Source: an uncultured Clostridia bacterium (GTDB lineage Bacteria > Bacillota > Clostridia > TANB77 > CAG-508). Taken from it: 44,515 nt of DNA. The notes beneath the pieces were generated by a model. It did not search any database and had not been told where the DNA came from. It was given only the letters and a program-made list of their open reading frames with translations. Shown here piece by piece: positions 17,327 through 27,131 of this stretch. Location: NCBI GenBank assembly GCA_947629355.1, contig CANRDJ010000008.1, forward strand, positions 1 through 44,515. The letters run 5' to 3'. The stretch's first letter is position 1, and each line of letters opens with the position of its first letter. The position numbers were made by a program, and so were the translations under genes.

Positions 17327-18328
17327 CTATTTGTATAAGTATAATTGTGGATTTTGAGGTGCACCATTTACCCTTATTTCTAAGTGTAAATGTGGACCTG
17401 TTGAATTTCCAGTTGAACCTACTGCAGCTATTGCCTCACCTGCTGAAACAGTTTGCCCTGAAGTCACATATAGTTTGCTACAATGTCCATATACTGTAGT
17501 AACTCCATTTCCATGTGATATTTTTACACAATACCCTAAACCATAGCTATCCCATCCTGAAAATATGACTTTACCTCCTGCTGCTGCTGCAACTGTTGTT
17601 CCTGCTGATGTCGCTATGTCTAATCCTTTATGATTACCACTACTTCTTACTCCAAATCTTGAAGTTATTATTCCAGAAACAGGTTTTATTAGTCCTATTC
17701 CCAATACTTGTGCAACTGGAGTAGCATTGCTTACTATTTTTTCTCCGCTATATGTTGAATATGCTGAAGCAATTACTACTTTTGGTTTTTGATACAATGC
17801 TGTTATAATTGATTCAGTATCTTTAAAATCTTTAAGTTCTGTTGAATGGATTTTAGTATATCCTAAATCATCTATATTTCTACTTTTCTTTTCTTTTAAT
17901 TTATTTATTATGTTTTCAGCTTCTTTTTTTGTAGATACATAATATTTTTCTTCTGATTTTTCAACTATAGCATAATATTCATAATATGTTGTACCTGAAT
18001 TTTTTATTCTTTCAAAAATTTCATCATCATTGGTTTGACCTTCTTTCTTTAATAAGCACAATGAATATTCAGGTAAGCTTTTTACATCTATAAATGCAAC
18101 ATTTCCATCAGTATTTTCTATATATTCATTTATTCTTTTTTGTAATTTACTTTTATTTGTTGTATACCCTATAAATTCACCATCCAAACTAACACTATAC
18201 ATAGGCCTATATACTAAGGAAATTATACCTACTATAATTACTGTTGATATTATTAATAAAAATATGAATTTTAATGAACTTCTAATATGAACGAATATAC
18301 TTTTTATACTTTTTAAAATTTTTAACAC
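17327..18328 (-). CDS. M23-family peptidoglycan endopeptidase, membrane-anchored
   Basis: About 333 residues. An N-terminal membrane helix (near residues 20-40) is followed by an extracellular linker region and a C-terminal LytM/M23 domain with HKGLD (zinc His and Asp) and the HLHLE His-x-His. Such enzymes cut peptide cross-links of the cell wall. The GTG at 18328 overlaps the only GGAG, so the true start may be ATT at 18319, eight bases after GGAG; no ATG, GTG or TTG lies nearby in frame. A spore or division role (as for SpoIIQ-like proteins) is possible but unproven. The upstream stretch 18329-18545 is AT-rich with no gene. Confidence 0.88.
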   Translation of the reverse strand: MLKILKSIKSIFVHIRSSLKFIFLLIISTVIIVGIISLVYRPMYSVSLDGEFIGYTTNKSKLQKRINEYIENTDGNVAFIDVKSLPEYSLCLLKKEGQTNDDEIFERIKNSGTTYYEYYAIVEKSEEKYYVSTKKEAENIINKLKEKKSRNIDDLGYTKIHSTELKDFKDTESIITALYQKPKVVIASAYSTYSGEKIVSNATPVAQVLGIGLIKPVSGIITSRFGVRSSGNHKGLDIATSAGTTVAAAAGGKVIFSGWDSYGLGYCVKISHGNGVTTVYGHCSKLYVTSGQTVSAGEAIAAVGSTGNSTGPHLHLEIRVNGAPQNPQLYLYK

Positions 18329-18545
18329 TCCTATCTAAATTATTTTTTCTTCATTTGTAATATCTTGTATATTTTACATTGTTTCATATTTTTTGGCAAT
18401 TTTAATAAAGTCTCATTTATTGTTTTATAATTTTGGATGCTCTCATATTCTAATTTTTTCTCTTTTTTTCTCTTAATTACTCTTTATTTTATTTTGTGCA
18501 TATGTCTCTATAACCGTTATTTCCGTAAGTTTTTCACATAATACT

Positions 18546-18592
18546 AAAAAAGTTAGAGATGAAATAATACAATTAATTTCTATTCTCTAACT
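18546..18592 (-). terminator. Terminator of the coat-protein pair
   Basis: AGTTAGAGA (18551-18559) pairs with TCTCTAACT (18584-18592). On the minus strand the stem is followed by TTTTTT. It lies just after the stop of the CotF-like gene. Confidence 0.65.
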
Positions 18593-18593
18593 T

Positions 18594-18839
18594 CTAGTTA
18601 GTAACTTCATCCTTTATATTATTAATTTCTGATTGTGATGCTTCAGATACTGGTGTGTAATATCCCTTTGCTTGTGCTACTTTAAATAATTCATATTGAA
18701 ATGATTCATCATTATCTCTTATCTGCTGAATTGCCTGTCTAAGTTGCATATTTTCCGCTTCTGAGATAACTTCTTGATATGTTAAAAGCTTAGATTTAAC
18801 ACTTTCTAAAATATCATTTACCATATACTTCTCTTCCAT
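18594..18839 (-). CDS. CotF-like spore coat protein
   Basis: An 81-residue, wholly helical-looking protein of the small CotF/ferritin-like coat type common in Clostridia (ILESVKSKLLTYQEVISEAEN, then LRQAIQQIRDNDESFQYELF and KGYYTPVSEAS). AGGAGG precedes the ATG. It follows the related 61-residue gene by 12 bp, and the pair ends at the terminator at 18546-18592. It is a hint that the organism forms spores, or descends from one that did. Confidence 0.75.
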   Translation of the reverse strand: MEEKYMVNDILESVKSKLLTYQEVISEAENMQLRQAIQQIRDNDESFQYELFKVAQAKGYYTPVSEASQSEINNIKDEVTN

Positions 18840-18851
18840 TTTGTTTCCCTC

Positions 18852-19037
18852 CTAATTTAAAAATGTTAATAACTTTTGTTTTGTATTTAATGCATCCTGT
18901 GCAGCTTTTGTAAACATCTGCTTTATTTGCGGATCTACGCATTGCGAAGCATACGTATTTAATTTTTGATATGAAGTATCATGTTCACCTATTAAATTTC
19001 TTAAATTTTGTAATTCTACTTGAGTTAATGTTGCCAT
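18852..19037 (-). CDS. Small coat-like helical protein
   Basis: A 61-residue protein (MATLTQVELQNLRNLIGEHD) predicted to form two helices, resembling the N-terminal part of CotF-type coat proteins (often annotated as spore coat protein). AAAGGATG lies before the ATG. It is the first gene of a two-gene unit with 18594-18839. The two may form a heteromeric coat component (inference). Confidence 0.7.
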   Translation of the reverse strand: MATLTQVELQNLRNLIGEHDTSYQKLNTYASQCVDPQIKQMFTKAAQDALNTKQKLLTFLN

Positions 19038-19236
19038 TTTTTATCATCCTTTCATTTAATTAACATTATTCAAGTATATTATTTACATGTATTTCATTTT
19101 TATACAATTATATTAATAATTTCTAAAATGCATAAAATTTGCATTGAATTTTGAAATTTAGAATTTGAGATTAGAAATTTGTTTTATTTTTAATATTTAA
19201 TCATCTCTCTTTATATTTTATCCATTTTAATTTAAT

Positions 19237-19255
19237 GGACGACCAATGGTCGTCC
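19237..19255. repeat. Short perfect palindrome
   Basis: GGACGACC-AAT-GGTCGTCC, an 8-bp stem in the 257-bp AT-rich gap between pcrA and the coat genes. It could be a terminator stem for pcrA or a small repeat. Nothing else is seen in that gap. Confidence 0.5.
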
Positions 19256-19294
19256 TACATATATTCTATAATTTTATTGTTCGGATAGTTTAGA

Positions 19295-21577
19295 TTATAT
19301 AACTTCTAAATTAGCATATTTTGCCATTAATCTTTTATGTCCTACTTTTTCGAAGTTTATATCTAACTTTAAGTCTTCTCCTTCTTGCTCAACAAAATTT
19401 ATTACACCTTCGCCAAACTTTTTGTGATATACAGTTACTCCTACTCTAAATTTACTTAAATCAACATTATCATTACTACTATTAGTTTTAGTTTTGCCAA
19501 GTGAATTTAGGAAACTTTCTGCAGTTCTAAATTTAAATGTAGGTTTTAACGGAGAAAATCTATCATTAAATGCTTTAGTTTGATATTTTTTAATGTTTCC
19601 ATATTCCCAATCATATACAGTTTCTTTTTGTTCATATGTATTTTTACTTGTTTCTTCATATCCTTCTACTAAATCCTTTGGTATTTCTTCTAAAAATCTA
19701 GAAACTTTATTGCAAGATGTTGAACCAAATATTGTTCTTTGCCTTGCATATGTTAAGTATAAATATTCTTTTGCTCTTGTTAATCCAACATAACAAAGTC
19801 TTCTTTCTTCTTCTAATTCCTTTGATTCTCCTATTGACTTATAACTTGGAAATATTCCGGTCTTCCATCCCTACTAAAAATACAACTGGAAATTCAAGTC
19901 CTTTAGCACTATGCAATGTCATTAATGTTACTGCATCTTCTGTTTCTTCTAATTCATCTACATCACTAGCAAGTGTTATACTTTCTAAAAATTCTGCTAG
20001 AGTGTTTTCTGCAGATTCTTCTTCAAACTCTATAGCTACAGTTAAAAATTCTTCTAAGTTTTCTAATCTATTTTCTGCTTGGGTAGTATCTTCTAATTCT
20101 AAGCTTTTAGTATATCCACTTTTGTTCAAAACTTCTTTCACTAATTCAGATATTTCCATCTCTTCTTTTTTATTTGATAATTCATCTATTAGTTCTACAA
20201 ACTCTCTGGAATTTACAAATACTTTATTAAGTCCAAACTCATCTGCCTTTTTTATTACTTCATACATTGATATCCCGATTAGTCGCAGATATATTTTCTA
20301 TTTTTTCTAAACTTGCTTTCCCTATTCCTCTTTTAGGTTCATTAATTATTCTTTGCAAACTCAAGTTATCTGTTGCGTTTTGGATAAGCCTTAAATATGC
20401 AATCACGTCTTTTATTTCTTTTCTTTCATAAAATTTATGCCCACCAACAATTTTGTATGGAATCTGTTCCCTTACTAAAATTTCTTCTATACTACGAGAT
20501 TGTGTATTCATCCTATAAAGTACAGCAAAATCGGAATATTTGTAATATTCTTCCCTTTTTAGATGTTCTATTTGCTCTACTATATATGATGCTTCATCAT
20601 ATTCATTGTCACATAAATGCACTTGTGGTAGTCTACCATCTTCCTTTTCAGTCCATAGATTTTTTTCATATTTTTTTGAATTGTTTTTTATTACTGCGTT
20701 TGCAGCATTTAAAATACTTTTTGTTGACCTGTAGTTTTGCTCTAATTTTATTATTTTTGTTCCTGGAAAATCTTTTTCAAAATTTAATATGTTTGATATA
20801 TCTGCTCCTCTAAATGAATAAATTCCTTGGTCATTATCTCCTACTACTGTAATATTCCCATGTCTTGCAGCAAGTAGTGTTATAAGTGTAAACTGTGATT
20901 TATTGGTGTCTTGATATTCATCTACTAAAACATATTTAAATTTTTCTGAATAATATTCTAAAACATCTGGATTTTCCGTTAATATATCTATTGTAAAGTT
21001 TATAATATCATCAAAATCTAAGCTGTTATTTTGTTTTAATTTTTTTTGATATAAACTATATATCTCAGCTATCTTTTCTTTCCTGTGTTCACCATTTGCC
21101 CTTGCAGCATAACTAACTGGAGTTAGCATTTCATTTTTTGCATTACTTATCTCTGCTAAAACCCCTCTATCTGTAAATAATTTATCATCAATATTTAACT
21201 CCCTTAAGCATTGTTTTATCAATGTCCTTTGGTCAGATGTATCGAAAATTACAAATGAACTTTGAAAGCCAATTCTATCAATATATCTTCTTAAGATTTT
21301 TACACAAATAGAATGAAATGTTCCTATCCACATTTCATTTGCAACATTTCCTATTAAATTTTCAATTCTTGTCTTCATTTCATTTGCTGCCTTATTTGTA
21401 AAAGTAATAGCAAGTATTTCCCATGGTTTTACATCTTTCTCTCCTATTAAATATGCTATTTTATGTGTTAATACTTTCGTTTTCCCGAGAACCTGCTCCT
21501 GCAATAATTAAATTTGGACCCTCTGTATTTATAACTGCTTCATATTGTTTATCATTTAATCCTTCTAATATGTTCAT
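19295..21577 (-). CDS. pcrA: ATP-dependent DNA helicase PcrA/UvrD, read through three CGG +1 shifts
   Basis: A superfamily 1A helicase, normally essential in Firmicutes for repair and replication-transcription conflicts. Joining four frame pieces gives 759 residues, the usual length. Start ATG 21577 follows GAAGGGA. Shift 1 (CGG 21485-21487) gives Gly31 of the Walker A GAGSGKT. Shift 2 (20275-20277) gives Gly434 in TNGISMYE. Shift 3 (19857-19859) gives Gly573 in VGMEDGIFPS. Between them are VDEYQDTN, GDNDQGIYSFRGA, LEQNYRS and LHSAKGLEFP, and after shift 3 come RRLCYVGLTRAK and a C-terminal Tudor-like tail. All motifs are in order with no other damage, so this is a working gene, not a pseudogene. 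The low-Mr phosphatase gene precedes it by 28 bp. Confidence 0.9.
19857..19859 (-). other. CGG +1 shift site 3 in pcrA
   Basis: Coding context GAC-CGG-A. Skipping C reads GGA as Gly573 in the conserved VGMEDGIFPS segment. Confidence 0.88.
20275..20277 (-). other. CGG +1 shift site 2 in pcrA
   Basis: Coding context AAT-CGG-G. Skipping C reads GGG as Gly434. Without the shift the frame meets a stop five codons on. Confidence 0.87.
21485..21487 (-). other. CGG +1 shift site 1 in pcrA
   Basis: Coding context TCT-CGG-G. Skipping C reads GGG as Gly31, the invariant Gly before Lys in the Walker A motif GAGSGKT. Confidence 0.9.
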
Positions 21578-21605
21578 TTATTTTTCCCTTCTATATAAAT
21601 TGAAT

Positions 21606-22040
21606 TTAAATTTTATTTATACAATCTTCTATTTCTACTGCACATTTTCTATATACTCCTATTCCATATCCCCACGGATCTTTAATATCAATATCATTTT
21701 TAGGATAACCTGCATATTCTTTCATTGTATATACTTTTTCTTTCAGTTCTGGATACATTCTTATAACATTATTTTTATGGCTACTTGTTGCACATAGTAT
21801 AACATCCATATCTTTTATATTAGAATTTCTGATGTTTGTTGCCCTATGTTTTGATAAATCTATTCCGTATTCTTTCATCGTTTGAATTGCTTCATATGTT
21901 GGCACATCTCCATTTTCTGCAAATACACCACATGAATATACCTCTATATCCTTATTTTCTTCTTTTACTCTTTTTTCAAGCATTTTATGTGCCATAGCAC
22001 TTCTACATATATTTCCTGTGCATATAAACATTATTTTCAT
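21606..22040 (-). CDS. Low-molecular-weight protein phosphatase (LMW-PTP/YwlE family)
   Basis: A 144-residue phosphatase with the N-terminal P-loop CTGNICRS (catalytic Cys7 and Arg13) and the C-terminal catalytic Asp in DPWG. In this family a Thr in the loop (CTGNTCRS, YwlE) favours phosphoarginine, while Ile (as in classical LMW-PTPs) favours phosphotyrosine. The loop here has Ile, so phosphotyrosine is more likely on that rule. It lies just upstream of pcrA on the same strand. Some gut Clostridia use arginine phosphorylation with ClpC/ClpE, so arginine phosphatase activity is not excluded. Confidence 0.88.
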   Translation of the reverse strand: MKIMFICTGNICRSAMAHKMLEKRVKEENKDIEVYSCGVFAENGDVPTYEAIQTMKEYGIDLSKHRATNIRNSNIKDMDVILCATSSHKNNVIRMYPELKEKVYTMKEYAGYPKNDIDIKDPWGYGIGVYRKCAVEIEDCINKI

Positions 22041-22107
22041 TTGTTATTTTCCTTTCTACATAGTCATATAAATTGTTGTTTGTAGAGATAAATTTATTTT
22101 CAAATCT

Positions 22108-22174
22108 GTAGGGGCAGATTCCATATCTGCCCGAAATTTATCTGTTTTCGGGCGGAAATTGATTCCGCCCCTAC
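22108..22174. repeat. GC-rich compound palindrome (GTAGGGGC repeat)
   Basis: GTAGGGGC at the left end pairs with GCCCCTAC at the right end. Inside are two smaller stems: GGCAGAT with ATCTGCC, and GGGCGGAA with TTCCGCCC. The GC content is far above the surroundings. The form is like a miniature repeat or intergenic mobile element. It lies between the phosphatase and pyrimidine-nucleoside phosphorylase genes. Confidence 0.65.
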
Positions 22175-22210
22175 AACATTTGCAACAAATTTAATTTTAT
22201 AAATTACAAT

Positions 22211-23512
22211 TTATATAATTCCCAATATTATCTCCTCTTTTTCTACTTCCATTTCAGATATTTTATATATATTTTTAATTTCTTCTACTGCTTCTTTTCC
22301 CTTTTGTTCATCGTTTGCATGAACATATGCAAGGATATCACCTTTTTTTACTTTGTTTGATATCTTTTTATTTAAAATAATACCTACTGCTTTATCTATG
22401 TTATCTTCTTTTTTCATTCTTCCTGCTCCAAGCATTACTGATATCATTCCTATTTTTTCTGCATTTAATTCTTGTATATATCCTTCTTTTTTTGCTATTA
22501 CAGGCATTATATGTTTTGCTTTTTCAAATTTTTCTACATTTTTTATATATTCTATATCTCCACCTTGATTTTGAACAAGCTCTAAAAATTTATTATATGC
22601 TTTCCCATTTTCTATATTCTGCAAAATCATTTTTTTATTTTCTTCCAAGTCATCACTTTTTCCTGATAATTTTATAATATAACTACCAATTGTAGTTATT
22701 ATTTCTTCTATATCTTTTGGAATATTACCATTCAAGCATTCTATGGTTTCAATTATTTCTAATGTATTTCCTACTGCATATCCTACTGGTTCATCCATAT
22801 TTGTAAGAACACATACTGTCTCTCTATCTGCAAGTTTTCCTATTTCTTTCATCATATTAGAAAGTTTTATAGCATCTTGTTTATTTTTCATAAATGCCCC
22901 GCTTCCAACTGTTACATCCAATACTATTTTATTTGCTCCTGCTGCAATTTTTTTACTCATTATACTTGATGCAATAAGTGGCATGCTTCCTACACAATTA
23001 ATAGTATCTCTTAATGCATATATTTTTTTATCTGCTGGAGCAAGATTTGCTGTTTGCCCTATTAAACTTATTCCTATTTTTTTTACATTATCTATAAAAT
23101 CACTTATTTGTATATCCGTTTTATATCCTGGAATAGACTCTAATTTATCTACTGTTCCTCCTGTAAAACCAAGCCCTCTGCCAGACATTTTTGCAACTGG
23201 AATTCCAAGTGACGCAATAATTGGAGTAAGTATTAACGTTATTTTATCTCCTACTCCACCTGTAGAATGTTTATCTATTACGTTTTTAGATATTTGGGAT
23301 AAATCTAAAATATCTCCCGATTTAGCCATTTCTAATGTTAAATTCGTTATCTCCTCTTTGTTCATTCCATTAATATATATAGCCATTACTAGTGCTGCTG
23401 CCTGATAATCTGTGATTGTCCCATCAGTATATTTTGTTACAAAATAATTTATATCCTCCTGATTTAACTCTTTTCCATCTCTTTTTTTTGCTATTATTTC
23501 TTGAATATTCAT
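22211..23512 (-). CDS. pdp: Pyrimidine-nucleoside phosphorylase
   Basis: A 433-residue enzyme of the thymidine/pyrimidine-nucleoside phosphorylase family, which splits uridine, thymidine and deoxyuridine with phosphate for salvage. The family signature SGRGLGFTGGTVDKLESIPG is near residues 110-130. KHSTGGVGDK (phosphate loop, near 82) and GSGAFMKN are present, and the C-terminal lipoyl-like domain is intact. It follows rnhB in the same direction with a 14-bp gap. In-frame natural C|GG joins such as AGC-GGG show that glycine codons after a C are not by themselves a problem. Confidence 0.93.
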   Translation of the reverse strand: MNIQEIIAKKRDGKELNQEDINYFVTKYTDGTITDYQAAALVMAIYINGMNKEEITNLTLEMAKSGDILDLSQISKNVIDKHSTGGVGDKITLILTPIIASLGIPVAKMSGRGLGFTGGTVDKLESIPGYKTDIQISDFIDNVKKIGISLIGQTANLAPADKKIYALRDTINCVGSMPLIASSIMSKKIAAGANKIVLDVTVGSGAFMKNKQDAIKLSNMMKEIGKLADRETVCVLTNMDEPVGYAVGNTLEIIETIECLNGNIPKDIEEIITTIGSYIIKLSGKSDDLEENKKMILQNIENGKAYNKFLELVQNQGGDIEYIKNVEKFEKAKHIMPVIAKKEGYIQELNAEKIGMISVMLGAGRMKKEDNIDKAVGIILNKKISNKVKKGDILAYVHANDEQKGKEAVEEIKNIYKISEMEVEKEEIILGII

Positions 23513-23526
23513 AACTTAACTTCCTC

Positions 23527-24165
23527 CTACATAAAATTTTTTGTAAAACTTTTTCTATGCAAACTACATAATCCATATTCTTTTATTGCTTGTATGTGTT
23601 TTGCTGTTCCATATCCTTTATGTGTTCCAAATCCATAATTAGGATATACTTCATCATATTCTCTCATTATTCTATCTCTTGTTACTTTTGCAATAATTGA
23701 TGCTGCAGAAATGCTATATATTTTTGCGTCACCTTTTATAACAGATATATATTTTATTCCTCTTGTATCTATTTTATCTAAAGCATCAATTAAAATTACA
23801 TCAGGCTTTACTTCTAGCTTATCAATAGCCATTGTTAGTGCTTTTTTTGTAGCATTTAATATATTTATTTCATCTATTTCTTTTTCATCTACTATTCCTG
23901 TGCTCCAGCTAATTGCCTCACTTGTTATTTTTTCGTAAAGCATTTCTCTTTTTGTTTCTGATACTTTTTTCGAATCATTTACATATTCTATAAACGATTC
24001 TGGCTTCATTATAACACATCCAACAACAACAGGACCTGCCAAAGGACCACGTCCTGCTTCATCTATACCAGCTATGTATTTTACTCCACTATCATATAAT
24101 TTTTTTTCAAATTCTTTTAATTTATTTAATCTTTCTATTTCTCTTTCTTTCATATATTTCTCCAT
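23527..24165 (-). CDS. rnhB: Ribonuclease HII
   Basis: A 212-residue RNase HII that removes RNA from RNA-DNA hybrids, including single misincorporated ribonucleotides. Active-site acidic residues appear in GIDEAGRGPLAGPVV (Asp, Glu), LIDALD and AKVTRDR. The N-terminal 25 residues form a charged helix. The ATG at 24165 or the Met four codons on are both possible. It is transcribed with pdp and follows the pseudopilin gene by 16 bp. Confidence 0.93.
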   Translation of the reverse strand: MEKYMKEREIERLNKLKEFEKKLYDSGVKYIAGIDEAGRGPLAGPVVVGCVIMKPESFIEYVNDSKKVSETKREMLYEKITSEAISWSTGIVDEKEIDEINILNATKKALTMAIDKLEVKPDVILIDALDKIDTRGIKYISVIKGDAKIYSISAASIIAKVTRDRIMREYDEVYPNYGFGTHKGYGTAKHIQAIKEYGLCSLHRKSFTKNFM

Positions 24166-24181
24166 ATTTCAAAATTACAAG

Positions 24182-24619
24182 CTAATCTTGTAATTCTGAT
24201 AAGCTATATTTACCTTCATATCCATATATATAATATACTTCACAATTATTAGGATTTTTTAAATCATAATATACTATGTATGTATCTCCTTCTATATTTG
24301 ATAATCCTTGACCATTTAAATCTTCACTACTCCATTTTCGAATTTGGTCACTTTTTTTATCCGTTAATCCTAATTTTTGTATTTCTTCGTTTGAAACTAT
24401 AGTCCCAATTAAACTTTCTATATCTTTGAAATTATATTGTTCTGCAACTATCTTAGCTTTTGTTTTTATAGAAATCATATCTGTTCTTATATCTTCAAGT
24501 TTTGCTTTATCTATTGCATCATTTCCAAAATATATTCCAACTCCTGCAAGTATTAACATTAAAATAACTGTTATTATTAAAGCTATTATTGTTATGCCGT
24601 TTTCTATTTTTAAATTCAT
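24182..24619 (-). CDS. Type IV pilin-like / pseudopilin protein
   Basis: A 145-residue protein with a class III signal: short leader MNLKIENG, then ITIIALIITVILMLILAGV, the hydrophobic N-methylation helix of prepilins. The leader would be cut after Gly8 by a prepilin peptidase. The usual Glu5 is not obvious, as in many clostridial pseudopilin-like proteins. The C-terminal part is a small soluble domain (TYIVYYDLKNPNNCEVYYI). No pilus machinery is nearby, so its partner system is elsewhere. It is the first gene of a unit with rnhB and pdp. Confidence 0.75.
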   Translation of the reverse strand: MNLKIENGITIIALIITVILMLILAGVGIYFGNDAIDKAKLEDIRTDMISIKTKAKIVAEQYNFKDIESLIGTIVSNEEIQKLGLTDKKSDQIRKWSSEDLNGQGLSNIEGDTYIVYYDLKNPNNCEVYYIYGYEGKYSLSELQD

Positions 24620-24740
24620 ATTTTCAACTCCCTTAAATTAATTTTATTATATTATATGTTATAATCTATTTCAATAGAAAATTTATATATATCTTATATT
24701 AATTTTCAGTTTTTTTTAAGTTATCTATTGTATGATAAGT

Positions 24741-24768
24741 TTGTTTTGGGTTATTATTATATTATAAT
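24741..24768 (+). promoter_or_regulatory. Probable promoter of htrA
   Basis: TTGTTT (24741-24746) and TATAAT (24763-24768) are 16 bases apart, about 20 bases before the strong AAGGAGG of htrA. Confidence 0.5.
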
Positions 24769-24801
24769 ATTTAACTTATTTGTTTGTAAGGAGGTTTTTT
24801 T

Positions 24802-26005
24802 ATGAGTGAAAATGATGACTTTTATAAAAAATTCAATTCAGATTCATCAAAATCTAGGGGGAATAAATCTAATATTTTTGTTCCTTTCATATCAGGAGTA
24901 TTAGGTGCAATTCTTGTGATAGGTTTGGTCTTCGGTGTGCCAAATATAAGAAAATCTTTAGTTACTTATAATCCTAATAATTCAAGTGTTTCAAATTCTA
25001 ATCAATCTTCTAATAATGGAGTAGTAGATTTTGTTTCACTTAATAATTATTCTGATACAGCCGTATTTGCAGCAAGTAAGGTGTTACCTTCTATAGTTGG
25101 TATTAAAGTTGAATATACTGTAACATCAAACTTTATGCGGTTTATCACAAACAGCTCAAGCAGAAGGTTCTGGTATTATAATAAGTAATGATGGATATAT
25201 ATTGACGAATAATCACATTATAAATTCTGCAGATTCATCTATATATTATGAAGTTTCGAAAGCAGCAAAAGTATATGTTTATTTATATGATAACGAAACA
25301 CCTTATGAGGCTAAGATAATAGGAACAGACCAAGAAACTGATCTTGCTGTAGTAAAAATAGAAAAGAATGATTTAACAGCTGCAGAGATTGGTGACTCTA
25401 ATTCAATAAAAATAGGCGAATTTGCAATGGCAATAGGAAATCCTCTTGGAATGCAAAGTAGTGTTACTTCTGGAATAATAAGTGCAGTAAATAGAAATGT
25501 TACCAGCGATGATGGAACAACATATAATTTAATTCAAACAGATGCAGCTATAAACTCTGGTAATAGTGGTGGTGCTTTAGTAAATTCTGAAGGAAAAGTA
25601 ATAGGAATAAACACTCTAAAATTATCTGGAACAGGTATAGAAGGAATGGGCTTTGCAATTCCAATAAATGAAACTATAGATATTTATAATCAATTAATAA
25701 AAAATGGGAAAGTGTTAAGACCATATATAGGTATATCAGGAAGTAATTTAGATGAAGTAACTGCAAAACGTTATAATTTACCTGTTGGAATATATGTAGA
25801 AAAATTAGAAGCCAATGGTCCTGCATCTTCTTCTGATTTAAAAGCAGGTGATGTAATAACAGCTATAGATGGCACAGCAGTAAAAACTATGGATGAATTA
25901 AATGATATAAAGAATAAGAAAAAAATTGGTGATGAAGTTACTCTGGATGTGTATAGAAATGGGGAGACTAAACAAGTAAAAATAAAATTAGCTGAAAAGC
26001 CATAA
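24802..26005 (+). CDS. htrA: HtrA/DegP-family membrane serine protease, read through one CGG +1 shift
   Basis: Envelope quality-control protease: a cytoplasmic tail, one membrane helix (near residues 28-50), a trypsin-like domain and a C-terminal PDZ domain. The catalytic triad is seen as His in LTNNHII, Asp in ETDLAVV and Ser in GNSGGAL. The PDZ region begins near GISGSNLDEV. The frame breaks at in-frame CGG 25138-25140. Skipping C reads Gly113 in FMGLSQTAQAEGSG and joins the N-terminal part to the protease core, giving 400 residues, the family length. It has its own promoter and a hairpin after the stop. Confidence 0.9.
25138..25140 (+). other. CGG +1 shift site in htrA
   Basis: Context ATG-CGG-T. 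Skipping C reads GGT as Gly113. The preceding ATG has no synonymous slippery property, which argues against simple P-site slippage. Confidence 0.85.
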
Positions 26006-26009
26006 ATGA

Positions 26010-26039
26010 AAGGAGTACTGGTTAATTCCGGTACTCCTT
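26010..26039 (+). terminator. Hairpin after htrA
   Basis: AAGGAGTACTGG and CCGGTACTCCTT pair with one G-T wobble. The following tract (ATAAATTTT) is a weak T-run. It is a likely terminator of htrA. Confidence 0.6.
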
Positions 26040-26177
26040 ATAAATTTTCAAAAGGTAGAAATCAGTAGAAACTATGAAGCATGTTTCTTAATGCATATAA
26101 TTCCTACTGCAATTATATTTATGGTTTCCTCTTTGTCAATATTTTACTTGTTTTTTTATTACTTAAATATATTTTTA

Positions 26178-26996
26178 CTAAAATATAACTAAGTCCATCT
26201 CACTTGTGTAATTATTATTTCCATAGGCATAAACTAGATATAAATAATTATTTTTTCCTAAGAAAAAGTTTGGTGTATTATCAACTTTATATATTTCATC
26301 GTTTTCATTTCTAATATACACATTATATCCTTGATCACTAATATTTTTTATTTGTGCATTTTCTTCCTTTATTTTTTCAAAAACTGTTTTTTGTATATCT
26401 TCTTTATTTAAGTTCTTATAACCTATTATTTCATTTATATCAACTAATTTATTATTATCTATATCATAGTTATATGTCTGTATTATATTTCTTTGTGGGT
26501 TACTTCCATCTTTATATTTGCATCTTATTACTAATGATAAAATATTATTATTAACGTACACTACATAATCTAAATTAAATATTGTATGCTCATTAGAGTT
26601 TTCTACAATATTAATAATTGTTCTAGCAAATATATCATATATCTCTTTATTTATTTTTTCTGTAATATTATTTTCTATCTTAAAAAATGGTATCTTTGCA
26701 TCAATATTATAATTTTCTTTTTCTTCTTTAATATTATATGCACAATATATTATTTCATCATAATTTATTTCTTGTTTTGCAGTTGCTTCTTTATTTATAG
26801 TATTCGTAAACATATCGTCAAAATTGTTTTCTAAATCTTCATAATCATGATTTTCTTCTTTCTCTGAATTAATCGCACTTCTATTTGTAATTTGTGCATA
26901 AACACCTATCGAAATTGCTATTGCACATATTAATATAACTGATATAATAATTATAATCATCTTATTTTTTATTAAAAAATATTTTAAATTTCTCAT
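26178..26996 (-). CDS. Membrane-anchored extracellular protein, DUF3298/RsiV-like
   Basis: A 272-residue protein: a membrane helix near residues 12-33, an acidic linker with many Glu and Asp, then an extracellular alpha/beta domain (IPFFKIENNITEKINKEIYD, later YNYDIDNNKLVDINEIIGY). That arrangement is like the DUF4163/DUF3298 pair found in PdaC and RsiV-type proteins. The assignment is by overall look, not by a diagnostic motif. It stands alone between htrA and clpE, on the opposite strand. Confidence 0.55.
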   Translation of the reverse strand: MRNLKYFLIKNKMIIIIISVILICAIAISIGVYAQITNRSAINSEKEENHDYEDLENNFDDMFTNTINKEATAKQEINYDEIIYCAYNIKEEKENYNIDAKIPFFKIENNITEKINKEIYDIFARTIINIVENSNEHTIFNLDYVVYVNNNILSLVIRCKYKDGSNPQRNIIQTYNYDIDNNKLVDINEIIGYKNLNKEDIQKTVFEKIKEENAQIKNISDQGYNVYIRNENDEIYKVDNTPNFFLGKNNYLYLVYAYGNNNYTSEMDLVIF

Positions 26997-27131
26997 TTGT
27001 TTCTCCTTTAGCTTTATATTATAACATTAATATTTAACATATTCAACTTTTTCTTACGGTTTCTTGACTATTAGAAAATTTTAATGTATTATAATAAATA
27101 TACTTATACAATGAAAAGGCAGGAGATAAAT

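Noticed and set aside
27084..27131. Start of clpE at 27084
   Set aside because: No ribosome-binding site precedes it. AGGAG precedes the ATG at 27132, and the zinc finger starts there as in ClpE.
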